Positions 1 through 9,263 of a DNA stretch of 64,000 nt are shown piece after piece. Position 1 is the first letter of the stretch; each line of letters starts with the position of its first letter. The DNA lies in NCBI RefSeq assembly GCF_014842255.1, contig NZ_JACYVH010000003.1, positions 62,001 to 126,000 of the forward strand, in the 5' to 3' direction. Position numbers and translations under genes: made by a program. Origin of the DNA: Frigoribacterium sp. CFBP 13712. GTDB lineage: Bacteria > Actinomycetota > Actinomycetes > Actinomycetales > Microbacteriaceae. Below the pieces are notes generated by a model. That model was not told the DNA's origin. It saw nothing but the letters and a program-made list of their open reading frames with translations, and searched no databases.

Positions 1-1
1 G

Positions 2-1636
2 GGCTCGTACGCGACCACCGACCACACGAGCGTCGACGCCGCGGTCGAGGGCACCTTCCCGGCCTCCGACCCGGTCGGTCTCACGGCGGAGGACGACGCG
101 ACGGAGCCCCCGACGCACATCCACACCTCGCACGCCCCCGCCAAGACCTCGAAGCCCACGCCGGTGACGCTCGAAGACGGTCGCGAGTTCACCCTCGATC
201 ACGGCGCCGTCGCGATCGCGGCCATCACGTCGTGCACGAACACGTCGAACCCCTCCGTCATGCTGGCCGCGGGTCTCCTGGCACGCAACGCAAGCCAGAA
301 GGGCCTGAAGGCGAAGCCGTGGGTCAAGACCACCCTCGCACCGGGTTCGAAGGTCGTCACCGACTACTACGAGAAGGCCGGTCTCACGACCTACCTCGAA
401 GACCTCGGCTTCTACACGGTCGGCTACGGCTGCACGACCTGCATCGGCAACTCGGGCCCCCTGATCGACGAGATCTCGTCGGCCGTGCAAGACAACGACC
501 TCGCCGTGACGGCGGTCCTGTCGGGCAACCGCAACTTCGAGGGGCGGATCAACCCCGATGTGAAGATGAACTACCTGGCGAGCCCGCCGCTCGTCATCGC
601 CTACGCGCTGGCCGGGTCGATGAACTTCGACTTCGAGAACGACGCCCTCGGCACCGACGAGGCCGGCGGAGACGTCTTCCTCCGAGACATCTGGCCCGAT
701 GCCGCCGAGGTCCAGAAGACCATCGACGAGTCGATCGACACCGACATGTTCACCCACGAGTACTCCGGGGTCTTCGACGGGGACGAGCGCTGGCGTTCGC
801 TTCCGACGCCCACCGGCGCCACGTTCGAGTGGGACGACGAGTCGACCTACGTGCGGAAGCCCCCGTACTTCGACGGCATGACGATCGAGACCACGCCGGT
901 CACCGACATCGTCGATGCTCGCGTCCTCGCCAAGCTCGGCGACTCGGTCACGACCGATCACATCAGCCCGGCGGGCTCGATCAAGGTCGACAGCCCGGCG
1001 GGTCACTACCTCGCGGAGCACGGCGTCGACCGCAAGGACTTCAACTCCTACGGATCGCGTCGTGGCAACCACGAGGTGATGATCCGCGGCACCTTCGCCA
1101 ACATCCGTCTGAAGAACCAGCTGCTCGACGGCGTCGAGGGCGGGTACACGCGCGACTTCACGCAGCCCGACGCCCCGCAGTCGTTCATCTACGACGCGAG
1201 CGCCCGCTACCAGGATGCCGGCACGCCGCTCGTCATCCTGGGCGGCAAGGAGTACGGCTCGGGTTCGTCGCGCGACTGGGCGGCGAAGGGCACGAGCCTC
1301 CTGGGCGTCAAGGCCGTCATCACCGAGAGCTTCGAGCGCATCCACCGCTCGAACCTGATCGGCATGGGTGTCGTCCCCCTGCAGTTCCCGGCGGGTGAGA
1401 GCTGGGAGTCCCTCGGGCTCGACGGCACGGAGTCGATCAGCATCTCGGGGCTCACCGAGCTCAACGAGGGCACGACGCCCAAGACCGTCCACGTGGTCGC
1501 GACGCCGAGCGACCACTCGCCCGAGGGCAAGTCGGTCGTCGAGTTCGACGCCGTCGTCCGGATCGACACCCCCGGCGAGGCGGACTACTACCGCAACGGC
1601 GGCATCCTGCAGTACGTGCTGCGCAGTCTGGTCTGA
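2..1636 (+). CDS. acnA: aconitate hydratase, C-terminal part (5' end outside window)
   Basis: This is the C-terminal ~544 residues of aconitase, which interconverts citrate and isocitrate in the TCA cycle. The frame is open from base 2, so the start lies upstream; the family is usually about 900 residues. The [4Fe-4S] ligands are visible: Cys in [11 protein letters not shown], and the pair in [12 protein letters not shown]. The swivel domain follows with [27 protein letters not shown] and [16 protein letters not shown], the last holding the substrate-binding Ser and Arg residues. The C-terminus ends naturally at TGA, followed by a strong terminator. The long AcnA/IRP type is clear from the order of these motifs. 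Identity is secure; only the N-terminus is unseen. Confidence 0.97.
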   Translation, partial: GSYATTDHTSVDAAVEGTFPASDPVGLTAEDDATEPPTHIHTSHAPAKTSKPTPVTLEDGREFTLDHGAVAIAAITSCTNTSNPSVMLAAGLLARNASQKGLKAKPWVKTTLAPGSKVVTDYYEKAGLTTYLEDLGFYTVGYGCTTCIGNSGPLIDEISSAVQDNDLAVTAVLSGNRNFEGRINPDVKMNYLASPPLVIAYALAGSMNFDFENDALGTDEAGGDVFLRDIWPDAAEVQKTIDESIDTDMFTHEYSGVFDGDERWRSLPTPTGATFEWDDESTYVRKPPYFDGMTIETTPVTDIVDARVLAKLGDSVTTDHISPAGSIKVDSPAGHYLAEHGVDRKDFNSYGSRRGNHEVMIRGTFANIRLKNQLLDGVEGGYTRDFTQPDAPQSFIYDASARYQDAGTPLVILGGKEYGSGSSRDWAAKGTSLLGVKAVITESFERIHRSNLIGMGVVPLQFPAGESWESLGLDGTESISISGLTELNEGTTPKTVHVVATPSDHSPEGKSVVEFDAVVRIDTPGEADYYRNGGILQYVLRSLV

Positions 1637-1650
1637 TCCCTCGCCCCGCG

Positions 1651-1695
1651 AGACCCCCGGGCCGCCGCCGATCCGCGGCGGCCCGGGGGTCTTTC
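1651..1695 (+). terminator. intrinsic terminator after acnA
   Basis: A perfect 17-bp GC-rich stem (arms 1652-1668 and 1675-1691) with a six-base loop is followed by TTT. It sits 15 bases past the aconitase stop and separates it from dxs. Confidence 0.85.
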
Positions 1696-1719
1696 CACGC
1701 TCCGCACACCCCTCGTGCC

Positions 1720-1725
1720 TAGACT
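1720..1725 (+). promoter_or_regulatory. candidate -10 box of dxs
   Basis: TAGACT fits the actinobacterial TANNNT -10 consensus and lies about 40 bases before the dxs start, just after the acnA terminator. No convincing -35 element is visible, so this is suggestive only. Confidence 0.35.
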
Positions 1726-1762
1726 GGACCGATGCCCTCCGGGGCGTGGAAGGGAAGCCGGT

Positions 1763-3715
1763 ATGAGCCTGCTCGAAACGATCAGAGGACCTCGCGACCT
1801 CGACCGCTTGACCGACGACGAGATGATCGAGCTCGCGGGCGAGATCCGCAGATTCCTCGTCGCAGAGGTCTCCAAGACCGGCGGTCATCTCGGCCCCAAC
1901 CTCGGGGTCGTCGAGCTCACGTTGGCTCTGCACCGGGTCTTCCACTCGCCGCATGACGCCATCGTCTTCGACACCGGCCACCAGTCGTACGTGCACAAGC
2001 TCCTCACCGGGCGCCAGGACTTCAGCATGCTGCGCCTCCGGGGCGGTCTCGCGGGCTATCCGCAGCGCTCCGAGTCCGAGCACGACATCGTCGAGAGCTC
2101 GCACGCCTCCAGCTCGCTCTCGTGGGCGGACGGCATCTCGCGCGCCTTCCAGCTCACCGGGCAGTCCGATCGTCACGTCGTCGCCGTCGTCGGCGACGGC
2201 GCTCTGACCGGAGGCATGACGTGGGAGGCCCTCAACAACATCTCCGACGACAACGACCGCCGTCTGATCATCGTCGTGAACGACAACGGCCGGTCGTACG
2301 CGCCCACCATCGGCGGCATGGCGCGGTTCCTCAACACGGTGCGGACGAGGAGCACGTATCGCGACATGCATCGGGGCAGCCGTGCCGTCTTCGATCACCT
2401 CGGGCACCCCGGTCGCGCGTTCTACCGCGGGGTGAGGGGCGGGCTGCACGGATTCCTCAGCCGGTTCACCAACAACGAGGCGCTGTACTCGAACCTCGAC
2501 ATCAAGTACGTCGGCCCGGTCGACGGACACGACCAGTCGGCGATGGAGGAGGCCCTCCAGCAGGCCAAGAACTACGGCACCCCGGTGATCGTGCATGCCA
2601 TCACCGAGAAGGGCCGGGGCTACGATCCCGCGCGGGCCGACGTGGCCGACCAGTTCCACGCGGTGGGGCAGATCGACCCCGAGACGGGTGAGCCGCTCGC
2701 TTCGACGGGCGCCCCGTCGTGGACGTCCGTCTTCGCCGAGGAGATCGTCTCGATCGCCGAGCGGGACGAGACGGTGGTGGGCATCACGGCGGCCATGCTC
2801 CGACCGGTGGGTCTGCATCTCCTCGCCGAGCGGTTCCCCGGCCGGGTGCTCGACGTCGGCATCGCCGAGCAGCACGCGGTCACCAGCGCCGCCGGGCTCG
2901 CGTTCGGCGGGCTGCACCCGGTGGTCGCGCTCTACGCGACCTTCGTCAACCGGGCGTTCGACCAGATCCTCATGGACGTCGGGCTGCACCAGGCCGGCGT
3001 CACGTTCGTCCTCGATCGGGCGGGTGTCACGGGCCCCGATGGGCCGAGCCACCACGGCATGTGGGATCTCGCGCTGCTGCAGATCGTGCCGCACATCCGT
3101 CTGGCGGCCCCGAGAGATGCGACGCGCCTCCGCGAAGAGCTCCGCGAGGCCGTGGCCGTCACCGACGCGCCCACCGTGGTCCGTTTCTCCAAGGGCAGCG
3201 TCGGCACCGAGCACGACGCGATCGAACGACTCCACGACGGTGTCGACGTGCTGCATCGCGGTGATCGGGCCGACGTCCTGCTCGTCTGCGTCGGCCCGAT
3301 GGCCTCCGTCGGTCTCGACGTCGCCGCGCGCCTCGCCGATCAGGGAATCGGCGCCACGGTCGTCGACCCGCGGTGGGTCGTCCCCGTGGCGCGTTCGGTG
3401 ATCGATCTCGCGGCGGAGCATCGACTCGTCGTGACCATCGAGGACGGCGTGCGCGTCGGCGGCATCGGGACGCGCATCCGACAGGATCTCCGTCAGGCAG
3501 GCGTCGACACTGCGGTCACCGAGCTGGGTCTCCCCGACGAGTTCCTGGCGCACGGTTCACGAGCCGAGATCCTCGAGGAGGTGGGGCTCACCCCGCAGGC
3601 CATCGCCCGCGACGTGGTGGCTCAGGTCCTCGGGAGCAAGATCCCCGTGGCCCGACCGCTGACGGACGGTGCGCAGGCCGACGCCACCGGTTCCGGTCGC
3701 CTCCGCGACCAGTAA
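1763..3715 (+). CDS. dxs: 1-deoxy-D-xylulose-5-phosphate synthase
   Basis: This thiamine-diphosphate enzyme condenses pyruvate and glyceraldehyde 3-phosphate, the first step of the MEP isoprenoid pathway. The 650-residue length matches the family. Visible signatures are [15 protein letters not shown] near the N-terminus, [15 protein letters not shown], the thiamine site [16 protein letters not shown], and [15 protein letters not shown] with the catalytic Glu. A transketolase C-terminal domain follows. The ATG at 1763 is chosen because AGGGAA lies upstream and the protein then starts with the typical [13 protein letters not shown]; the frame continues 16 codons further upstream. The gene stands alone between terminators and is probably monocistronic. 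Confidence 0.96.
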   Translation: MSLLETIRGPRDLDRLTDDEMIELAGEIRRFLVAEVSKTGGHLGPNLGVVELTLALHRVFHSPHDAIVFDTGHQSYVHKLLTGRQDFSMLRLRGGLAGYPQRSESEHDIVESSHASSSLSWADGISRAFQLTGQSDRHVVAVVGDGALTGGMTWEALNNISDDNDRRLIIVVNDNGRSYAPTIGGMARFLNTVRTRSTYRDMHRGSRAVFDHLGHPGRAFYRGVRGGLHGFLSRFTNNEALYSNLDIKYVGPVDGHDQSAMEEALQQAKNYGTPVIVHAITEKGRGYDPARADVADQFHAVGQIDPETGEPLASTGAPSWTSVFAEEIVSIAERDETVVGITAAMLRPVGLHLLAERFPGRVLDVGIAEQHAVTSAAGLAFGGLHPVVALYATFVNRAFDQILMDVGLHQAGVTFVLDRAGVTGPDGPSHHGMWDLALLQIVPHIRLAAPRDATRLREELREAVAVTDAPTVVRFSKGSVGTEHDAIERLHDGVDVLHRGDRADVLLVCVGPMASVGLDVAARLADQGIGATVVDPRWVVPVARSVIDLAAEHRLVVTIEDGVRVGGIGTRIRQDLRQAGVDTAVTELGLPDEFLAHGSRAEILEEVGLTPQAIARDVVAQVLGSKIPVARPLTDGAQADATGSGRLRDQ

Positions 3716-3743
3716 GCGACACGCGGGCGTCCCCGCCTCGACC

Positions 3744-3783
3744 GACGACGGCCCCGCTGCTCGAGAGCAGCGGGGCCGTCGTC
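3744..3783. terminator. bidirectional terminator between convergent dxs and fadB
   Basis: An 18-bp perfect inverted repeat (3744-3761 and 3766-3783) with a CGAG loop sits in the 82-base gap between convergent genes. It has no long T run, but position and symmetry suit termination from both sides. Confidence 0.75.
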
Positions 3784-3797
3784 GTCGACGCGGAGGC

Positions 3798-5924
3798 TCA
3801 GCCGGCCACGCCGCGGATCACGGGTGAGTGGAACGTCGTGCCCCGGACGCGCTCGGTGGCGCCGACCCGGTCGAGGTACGGCGTGAGCCCGCCCATCTGG
3901 AACGGGTAGCCCGCCCCGAGGATCAGACACAGATCGATGTCCTCGGCTGCGGAGACCACGCCGTCGTCGAGCATGCGCCCGACCTCGTCGGCCAGGCCGT
4001 CCTCGATGCGGATCCGGAGCTCGTCGGCGGACAGCGCTGTGCCCTTCCCCGCTGTCAGCGCGACGGCCTTCTTGTCGAACCCCTGGCGTCGGCCCTTGGA
4101 ATCGCGGTCGAGGATCCGCCCGTGGTCCGCCAGCCGGTGGAGGGCCTCGCTGGCGTGGAACCTGTCCGGGAACGCGGCGTGATGGGTGTCGAGCACGTGC
4201 GCGCCGACGGTCAGCCCGACGAGCTCGAGCAGCTCGAACGGGGTCATCGGGAGCCCGAAGGGATCCATCGACCGGTCGACGACCTCGAAGGGGGTGCCCG
4301 TCTCGACCGCGTGCATGGCCTCGCCGAGGACCTTCGCGAGTATGCGGTTCACGACGAACCCCGGGGTGTCCGCCGTGATGACAGCGTTCTTGCGGAGGGC
4401 CTTGGCCGTCACCATCGCGGTGCTGAGCGTCGCCTCGTCGGTCTTCGGGGTCTTGACGACCTCGATGAGCGGCATGACGGCGACCGGGTTGAAGAAGTGG
4501 AAGCCGACCAGACGCTCGGGGTGCTGCAGCTCGGCGCCGATGGCCTCGACGCTCAACGACGACGTGTTCGTCGCGAGGATCGTCGTGTCGGAGACGATCG
4601 CCTCGACGTCGGCGAAGACCTTCTGCTTGACGGAGAGCTCTTCGAAGACGGCCTCGATGACCCAGTCGCAGTCGGCGAAGTCGCGGAGGTCGGTGGTGCC
4701 GGTGACCAGCGCCTCCAACCGGTTCGACTCATCGCTCGTGATCCGGCCCTTCGTCGCCAACTCGGCGATGTCGGCTCGGATCCGTGCTACACCGGCGTCG
4801 ACGCGCCCCTGGTCGAGGTCGGTGATGACGACGGGCACGCGCAGACGTCGGACGAAGAGGAGGGCGAACTGGCTGGCCATGAGCCCCGCACCCACGACCC
4901 CGACCTTCCCGATCGCGCGGGCGACCTCGGGGGAGGGGGCCCCGGCGGGCTTCTTCGCGCGCTTCTGGACGAGGTCGAACGCGTACATGCTCGCCTGGAA
5001 CTGATCGCCCGAGACGAGATCGGCCAGCGCCTCGTCCTCCGCCGCGAAGCCGGTCGCCCGGTCGGTGTTCTTGGCGGCCTTGAGCAGGTCGAGGGCCGCG
5101 TAGGGCGAGGCCGCCACGGTGCCGATCTTCGACTGCAGCGACTTGCGGGCGATCGAGATGGCGGCATCCCATTTGACGGCCCTCTCGAGCCGCCCGGGGG
5201 CGTTCGGACGCTTGACCGCGATGCGCCCGGTCACCACGCCGTCGGCCCAGCGGATGCTGTCTTCGAGGAACGACGCGGGTCCGAACATCTCGTCGACGAT
5301 GCCGAGCTCGAGAGCCTGCGCGGGCTTGAGGGTGCGGTTGTTCTTGAGGGGGTTCTCGACGATCACGCGCAGGGCGTTCTCGATCCCGATGAGGTTGGGC
5401 AGGAGCCACGCGCCGCCCCAGCCGGGGATGAGCCCCAGGAACACCTCGGGCAGCGCGATCGCCGCCGCCGACGAGTCGACGGTGCGGTAGTCGGCATGCA
5501 GCGCGATCTCCACCCCGCCGCCGAGCGCCAGTCCGTTCACGAACACGAACGTGGGCACGCCAGCGTCGTGCAGCTTGCCGAGCACCGCGTGGCCCTGCCG
5601 GGCCAGCTCGAGCCCGACCTCGCGGCTCGGGATCTGCCCGACCTTGCTGAGGTCCGCCCCCGCGGCGAGGAAGTACGGCTTGCCGGTCACGGCGATGGCG
5701 GCGATCTCACCCCGGGAGGCGCGGGCCCGGAGGGCGTCGAGGGTCGCGCCGTACTCGGCCAGCGTCGCCGGTCCGAGGGTGCTCGGTCGGGTGTGGTCGC
5801 GGCCGTTGTCGAGGGTGACGAGGGCCAGCACGCCACCGGACGGCATCGGCACGTCGCGGACGTGCGAGTGCGTCACGACCTCGTCGGCGGACAGGGCTGT
5901 CAGGGTCTCGAGGGCCGTCGTCAT
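3798..5924 (-). CDS. fadB: fatty-acid oxidation multifunctional protein (enoyl-CoA hydratase / 3-hydroxyacyl-CoA dehydrogenase)
   Basis: This 708-residue cytosolic protein carries out the hydration and NAD-dependent dehydrogenation steps of beta-oxidation. The N-terminal crotonase domain shows GKPYFLAAGADLS (~81-93), the oxyanion segment NGLALGGGVEIALHADY (~130-146) and ALPEVFLGLIPGWGG (~157-171). The dehydrogenase half begins with the nucleotide-binding loop VGVVGAGLMASQF (~341-353) and holds LVGFHFFNPVAVMPLIEVV with the catalytic His. The ATG at 5924 overlaps the fadA stop as ATGA, so the two genes are translationally coupled. The frame runs further upstream into fadA, but that stretch is shadow sequence. 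The beta-alpha orientation with the thiolase is the usual two-gene unit. Confidence 0.93.
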   Translation of the reverse strand: MTTALETLTALSADEVVTHSHVRDVPMPSGGVLALVTLDNGRDHTRPSTLGPATLAEYGATLDALRARASRGEIAAIAVTGKPYFLAAGADLSKVGQIPSREVGLELARQGHAVLGKLHDAGVPTFVFVNGLALGGGVEIALHADYRTVDSSAAAIALPEVFLGLIPGWGGAWLLPNLIGIENALRVIVENPLKNNRTLKPAQALELGIVDEMFGPASFLEDSIRWADGVVTGRIAVKRPNAPGRLERAVKWDAAISIARKSLQSKIGTVAASPYAALDLLKAAKNTDRATGFAAEDEALADLVSGDQFQASMYAFDLVQKRAKKPAGAPSPEVARAIGKVGVVGAGLMASQFALLFVRRLRVPVVITDLDQGRVDAGVARIRADIAELATKGRITSDESNRLEALVTGTTDLRDFADCDWVIEAVFEELSVKQKVFADVEAIVSDTTILATNTSSLSVEAIGAELQHPERLVGFHFFNPVAVMPLIEVVKTPKTDEATLSTAMVTAKALRKNAVITADTPGFVVNRILAKVLGEAMHAVETGTPFEVVDRSMDPFGLPMTPFELLELVGLTVGAHVLDTHHAAFPDRFHASEALHRLADHGRILDRDSKGRRQGFDKKAVALTAGKGTALSADELRIRIEDGLADEVGRMLDDGVVSAAEDIDLCLILGAGYPFQMGGLTPYLDRVGATERVRGTTFHSPVIRGVAG
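5715..5725 (-). repeat. dispersed motif copy in fadB
   Basis: CCCGCGCCTCC on the minus strand, preceded by G instead of A. Confidence 0.6.
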
Positions 5925-7126
5925 GCGCGGGCCGCCTTTCGCGAGTAGTGCGGGTTCTCCCAGATGACGCTGCCGCCCTGACCGAGACCCACGCACATGG
6001 CCGTCAGGCCGTAGCGGACGTCGGGTCGCTGCTCGAACTGGCGCGCGAGCTGGATCATCAGGCGGACCCCGCTGGAGGCCAACGGGTGCCCCACCGCGAT
6101 CGCACCGCCCCACGGGTTGACCCGCGGGTCGTCGTCGTCGATGCCGAAGTGGTCGAGGAGCGACAGCACCTGCACCGCGAAGGCCTCGTTCAGTTCGAAG
6201 AGCCCGATGTCGTCGATCGACAGGCCCGCCTTGCGGAGGGCCTTCTCGGTGGAGGGGACGGGTCCGATGCCCATGATCTCGGGTTCGACGCCGGCGTAGG
6301 CGAAGCTCACGAGTCGCATCTTGGGGGTGAGGTCGAGCTCGTCGGCCGCCTGCTGCGAGGCGAGGAGGCTGACGGTCGCTCCGTCGTTCAGCCCGGAGGA
6401 GTTGCCGGCGGTGACGCGGCCGTGCGGCCGGAACGGCGTGCGGAGCGCGGCGAGACCCTCGAGGGTCGTCTCGGGGCGAGGCGCCTCGTCACGGGTGGCG
6501 AGACCCCAGCCCTCGTCGGTGGCCACGGCCACGGGCACGAGGTCGGGTTGGATGTGGCCGGCGTCGTAGGCCGCGGCCAGCTTCTGCTGAGACCGCATGG
6601 CGTAGCGGTCCGACCGCTCCTTCGTCAGCTGCGGGAACCGATCGTGGATCCGCTCAGCCGTGTTTCCCATGTTGAGGGCCTCGCCGCTGACGATCCTCTC
6701 GGCGACGAACCGCGGGTTCGGGTCGGCGTTGAAGCCCATCGGGTGGCGGCCCATGTGCTCGACGCCCCCGGCGATGGCGACGTCGTAGGCGCCGAACGCG
6801 ATGCCCCCGGCGAGAGTCGTGACGCTCGTCATGGCCCCGGCGCACATCCGGTCGATCGCGAAACCGGGGACGGACTTCGGCAGACCGGCCAGGAGCGCGG
6901 TCGTCCGCCCGAGGGTCAGACCCTGATCGCCCTGCTGGGTCGTCGCCGCGATGGCGACGTCGTCGACGCGGTCGAGCGGCAGGGACGGGTTGCGTTCGAG
7001 CAGACCCCTCATCGCCTTGACGACGAGATCGTCCGCCCGGGTCTTCCAGTACATGCCTTTGTCGCCGGCCCGCCCGAACGGGGTGCGTACCCCGTCGACG
7101 AAGACGACATCTGTTCTCTCGGCCAC
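5921..7126 (-). CDS. fadA: acetyl-CoA acyltransferase (3-ketoacyl-CoA thiolase)
   Basis: This thiolase cleaves 3-ketoacyl-CoA with CoA, the last step of beta-oxidation, and works with the FadB protein encoded directly downstream. It has 401 residues, the normal length. The nucleophilic Cys lies in DRMCAGAMTSV (~90), the His in GGAIAVGHPLASSG and the acid/base Cys in MCVGLGQGGS near the C-terminus. The GTG at 7126 is chosen because GGAGG lies six bases upstream and the protein then begins AERTDVVFVDGVRTPFG, as in homologues. A longer frame to 7249 exists but encodes a basic, unlikely N-terminus. It forms an operon with fadB through a 4-base overlap. Confidence 0.94.
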   Translation of the reverse strand: MAERTDVVFVDGVRTPFGRAGDKGMYWKTRADDLVVKAMRGLLERNPSLPLDRVDDVAIAATTQQGDQGLTLGRTTALLAGLPKSVPGFAIDRMCAGAMTSVTTLAGGIAFGAYDVAIAGGVEHMGRHPMGFNADPNPRFVAERIVSGEALNMGNTAERIHDRFPQLTKERSDRYAMRSQQKLAAAYDAGHIQPDLVPVAVATDEGWGLATRDEAPRPETTLEGLAALRTPFRPHGRVTAGNSSGLNDGATVSLLASQQAADELDLTPKMRLVSFAYAGVEPEIMGIGPVPSTEKALRKAGLSIDDIGLFELNEAFAVQVLSLLDHFGIDDDDPRVNPWGGAIAVGHPLASSGVRLMIQLARQFEQRPDVRYGLTAMCVGLGQGGSVIWENPHYSRKAARA

Positions 7127-7199
7127 ATTGCCTCCAGTGCTCGGATCTGGTCCGATCCTAGGGACGACGCCTGCCGGGCGGAGAATCCTTCGCGGATGT

Positions 7200-8528
7200 C
7201 TACGAAGTCGCGCCGTCGCCGTCCTCGGGCTCTTGGTGGGCGTCGACAAAGGCCTCGGCGAGCGGTTCGGCCACGGCGTCGATCTGCCAGCGTCGGGCGC
7301 CGAGCGCCTCGAGCGCCGCCGCGACGGCGTCGGTCTCGAACGGGATGGGCGGCTCCCAGGCGAGACGCCGCAGGTGCTCGGGGGTCAGCAGGTTCTCGAC
7401 GGGCATGTCGAACGTCTCGGCGATCTCGGCGATGCGCGGGCGCGCGAACCGGTAGCGGGCGTCGGCCATCGGGTTCTTGTCGGCCCAGCTGCGGGGCGGC
7501 GGCAGCGTCTCCGCCGCGGGACCGCGGGTCGACGGGAGGTCGGTCGTCGCGAGGCCGCGCTCGATGGCGCCCCACCAGCGGTCGAGCTCGCTCCGGCTCG
7601 CGCGTCCGACGAACTCCCGCAGACCCGCCAGGGCGCGCTTGTCGGCGGGCATCGCCTTGGTCGCCGCCACCAGCGACGAGTCGGGCACGAGTCGACCGGG
7701 TGCGGTGTCGATCTGCCGCGCGTACTCGTCGCGGGCCAGCCACAGCTCCCGGGCGACGGCCAGACCGCGCGTGCCCCGCACGGTGTGCAGTCCGGTGAGA
7801 CGACGCCAGGGGTCGACCTTCGGCGGCTTCGCCTCGCGCGCGACCGTGGCGGCGAACTCCTCACGCGCGATCTCGAGCTTGCCGGCGTCGACGAGCCGCG
7901 CCTCCATGGCGTCCCGCAGGTCGACGAGCAGCTCGACGTCGAGGGCGGCGTAGACGAGCCAGCTCTGCGGAAGCGGACGCGTCGACCAGTCGGCGGCGGA
8001 GTGCTCCTTCGCCAGGTGGATGCCCAGCAGCTGCTCGACCACGGCACCGAGCCCCACCTTGGGCAGCCCCGCGATCCGGGCCCCGAGCTCGGTGTCGAAG
8101 ACGGTCGCGGGGTCGAGCCCCACCTCGCGGAGGCACGCGAGGTCCTGGCTGGCGGCGTGCAGCACCCACTCCTCGTGGCCGATGACCTCCTGCAGCTCGG
8201 CGAACGAGCCGATCGCGGGCGGGTCGAAGAGGAAGACCCCGGCGCCGCGACGGAACACCTGGATGAGATAGGCCCGCTGCGAGTACCGGAAGCCGGAGGC
8301 GCGCTCGGCGTCGATCGACACCGGCCCCGTGCCGGAGCGGATCGCCTCGACCGCTGCGAGGTACCCCGGCCGGTCGGCGATGACGTCGACCCTGCCGTGG
8401 AGGTCGTCGGCGGTCGTCAGGACGCTCGGCGACACGGAGACCACGGGCTGATCGCCCCCGGACGGGTCGCCTGCGCTGCCGACGACGCCGGAGTCGACGC
8501 TGCGGGATTCGGATGCGGCGGGGTTCAT
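7200..8528 (-). CDS. RNase D-like ribonuclease with HRDC domain
   Basis: The 442-residue protein has a DEDD 3'-5' exonuclease domain followed by HRDC-type helical domains, as in RNase D. Acidic residues expected to bind metal are seen in VSIDAERASGFRYSQRAYLI (~70-90), in ASQDLACLREVGLD and in YAALDVELLVDLRDAM. The HRDC segment covers RELWLARDEYARQI to LAGLREFVGRA. The role would be 3' trimming of structured RNAs such as tRNA. The ATG at 8528 follows AGAAGGAC; the frame extends upstream but overlaps the DUF3000 gene. It lies 17 bases after the DUF3000 stop, an arrangement common in Actinobacteria. Confidence 0.88.
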   Translation of the reverse strand: MNPAASESRSVDSGVVGSAGDPSGGDQPVVSVSPSVLTTADDLHGRVDVIADRPGYLAAVEAIRSGTGPVSIDAERASGFRYSQRAYLIQVFRRGAGVFLFDPPAIGSFAELQEVIGHEEWVLHAASQDLACLREVGLDPATVFDTELGARIAGLPKVGLGAVVEQLLGIHLAKEHSAADWSTRPLPQSWLVYAALDVELLVDLRDAMEARLVDAGKLEIAREEFAATVAREAKPPKVDPWRRLTGLHTVRGTRGLAVARELWLARDEYARQIDTAPGRLVPDSSLVAATKAMPADKRALAGLREFVGRASRSELDRWWGAIERGLATTDLPSTRGPAAETLPPPRSWADKNPMADARYRFARPRIAEIAETFDMPVENLLTPEHLRRLAWEPPIPFETDAVAAALEALGARRWQIDAVAEPLAEAFVDAHQEPEDGDGATS

Positions 8529-8545
8529 GGTCGTGTCCTTCTGGT

Positions 8546-9142
8546 TCAGTCCCGACCGACACGCCGCGACGCGAGGAGGGTGACGCCCTCGACGGTCGGC
8601 GGGAGGCCCGCGAGCGTGCAGATCAGTTCGCCCCAGGCCTCGATGTGGGGGCCGAGGTCGGTGCTGGTGGGGCTCCACGAGGCGCGCAGCTCGAGCAGGG
8701 CGCCGTCGCCGTGACGGGCCAGCTCGCCGTAGCCGGTCGAGAGCAGCTTCGTGGCAGTGCCCGAGGCCGAATCGTAGGCGGCGCCGCGGGCGTCGAGCGA
8801 GTCGACCAGCCACGACCAGGCGACGTCGGCGACGAAGGGGTCGAGGGCGAGGTCGGTCTCGAGGGGAGCCTGGGCGAAGCAGACGACCCGGAAGGGCCCG
8901 CCCCAGGCCTCCGGTTCGGACGCGTCGTGGAGGAGGGTGAAGCGTCCGGTGCCGAGGTCGGAGTCGGCCCGGCCGTTCGCCCCGACCACGTCGCCGGCGA
9001 GAGCCAGCGAGTTCGGAGCGATGCCGCCGGGTGCGGGGATCTCGGTCACGGCGAGGTCGTCGCGGGTGGCTGCTCGACGCACCGCGTCGACGGCGTCGAG
9101 GAACGCGGGCGCAGGCGACGGCGTCGAGGGATTGTCGGACAC
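8546..9142 (-). CDS. DUF3000 family protein
   Basis: This 198-residue conserved actinobacterial protein has no established function. The sequence matches the DUF3000 family in length and in segments such as FLDAVDAVRRAATRDDL, EIPAPGGIAPNSLAL and EAWGGPFRVVCFAQAPLE. It is soluble, without signal peptide or membrane segment, and is probably co-transcribed with the downstream RNase D-like gene. The GTG start sits exactly six bases after a TAGTCT -10 box, so the mRNA is likely leaderless, and there is no Shine-Dalgarno sequence. Function remains unknown; pairing with an RNase suggests a link to RNA metabolism, which is inference. Confidence 0.85.
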   Translation of the reverse strand: MSDNPSTPSPAPAFLDAVDAVRRAATRDDLAVTEIPAPGGIAPNSLALAGDVVGANGRADSDLGTGRFTLLHDASEPEAWGGPFRVVCFAQAPLETDLALDPFVADVAWSWLVDSLDARGAAYDSASGTATKLLSTGYGELARHGDGALLELRASWSPTSTDLGPHIEAWGELICTLAGLPPTVEGVTLLASRRVGRD

Positions 9143-9148
9143 GTGTGC

Positions 9149-9154
9149 AGACTA
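9149..9154 (-). promoter_or_regulatory. -10 box of the DUF3000-rnd operon, leaderless type
   Basis: On the minus strand TAGTCT is followed by six bases and then the GTG start. Transcription from the usual distance would begin at or next to the start codon, giving a leaderless message. No ribosome site is present. Confidence 0.55.
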
Positions 9155-9263
9155 GGCTCCGAGCAGACCGTCAGGCAGACGGCACGCCGCGTCGGGCTGC
9201 ACGACGGGCGTCGGCCGTCCGCGCCGGTCGCCCCGTGCCCGCGTCGAGTGTCCGGAGTCCGTC

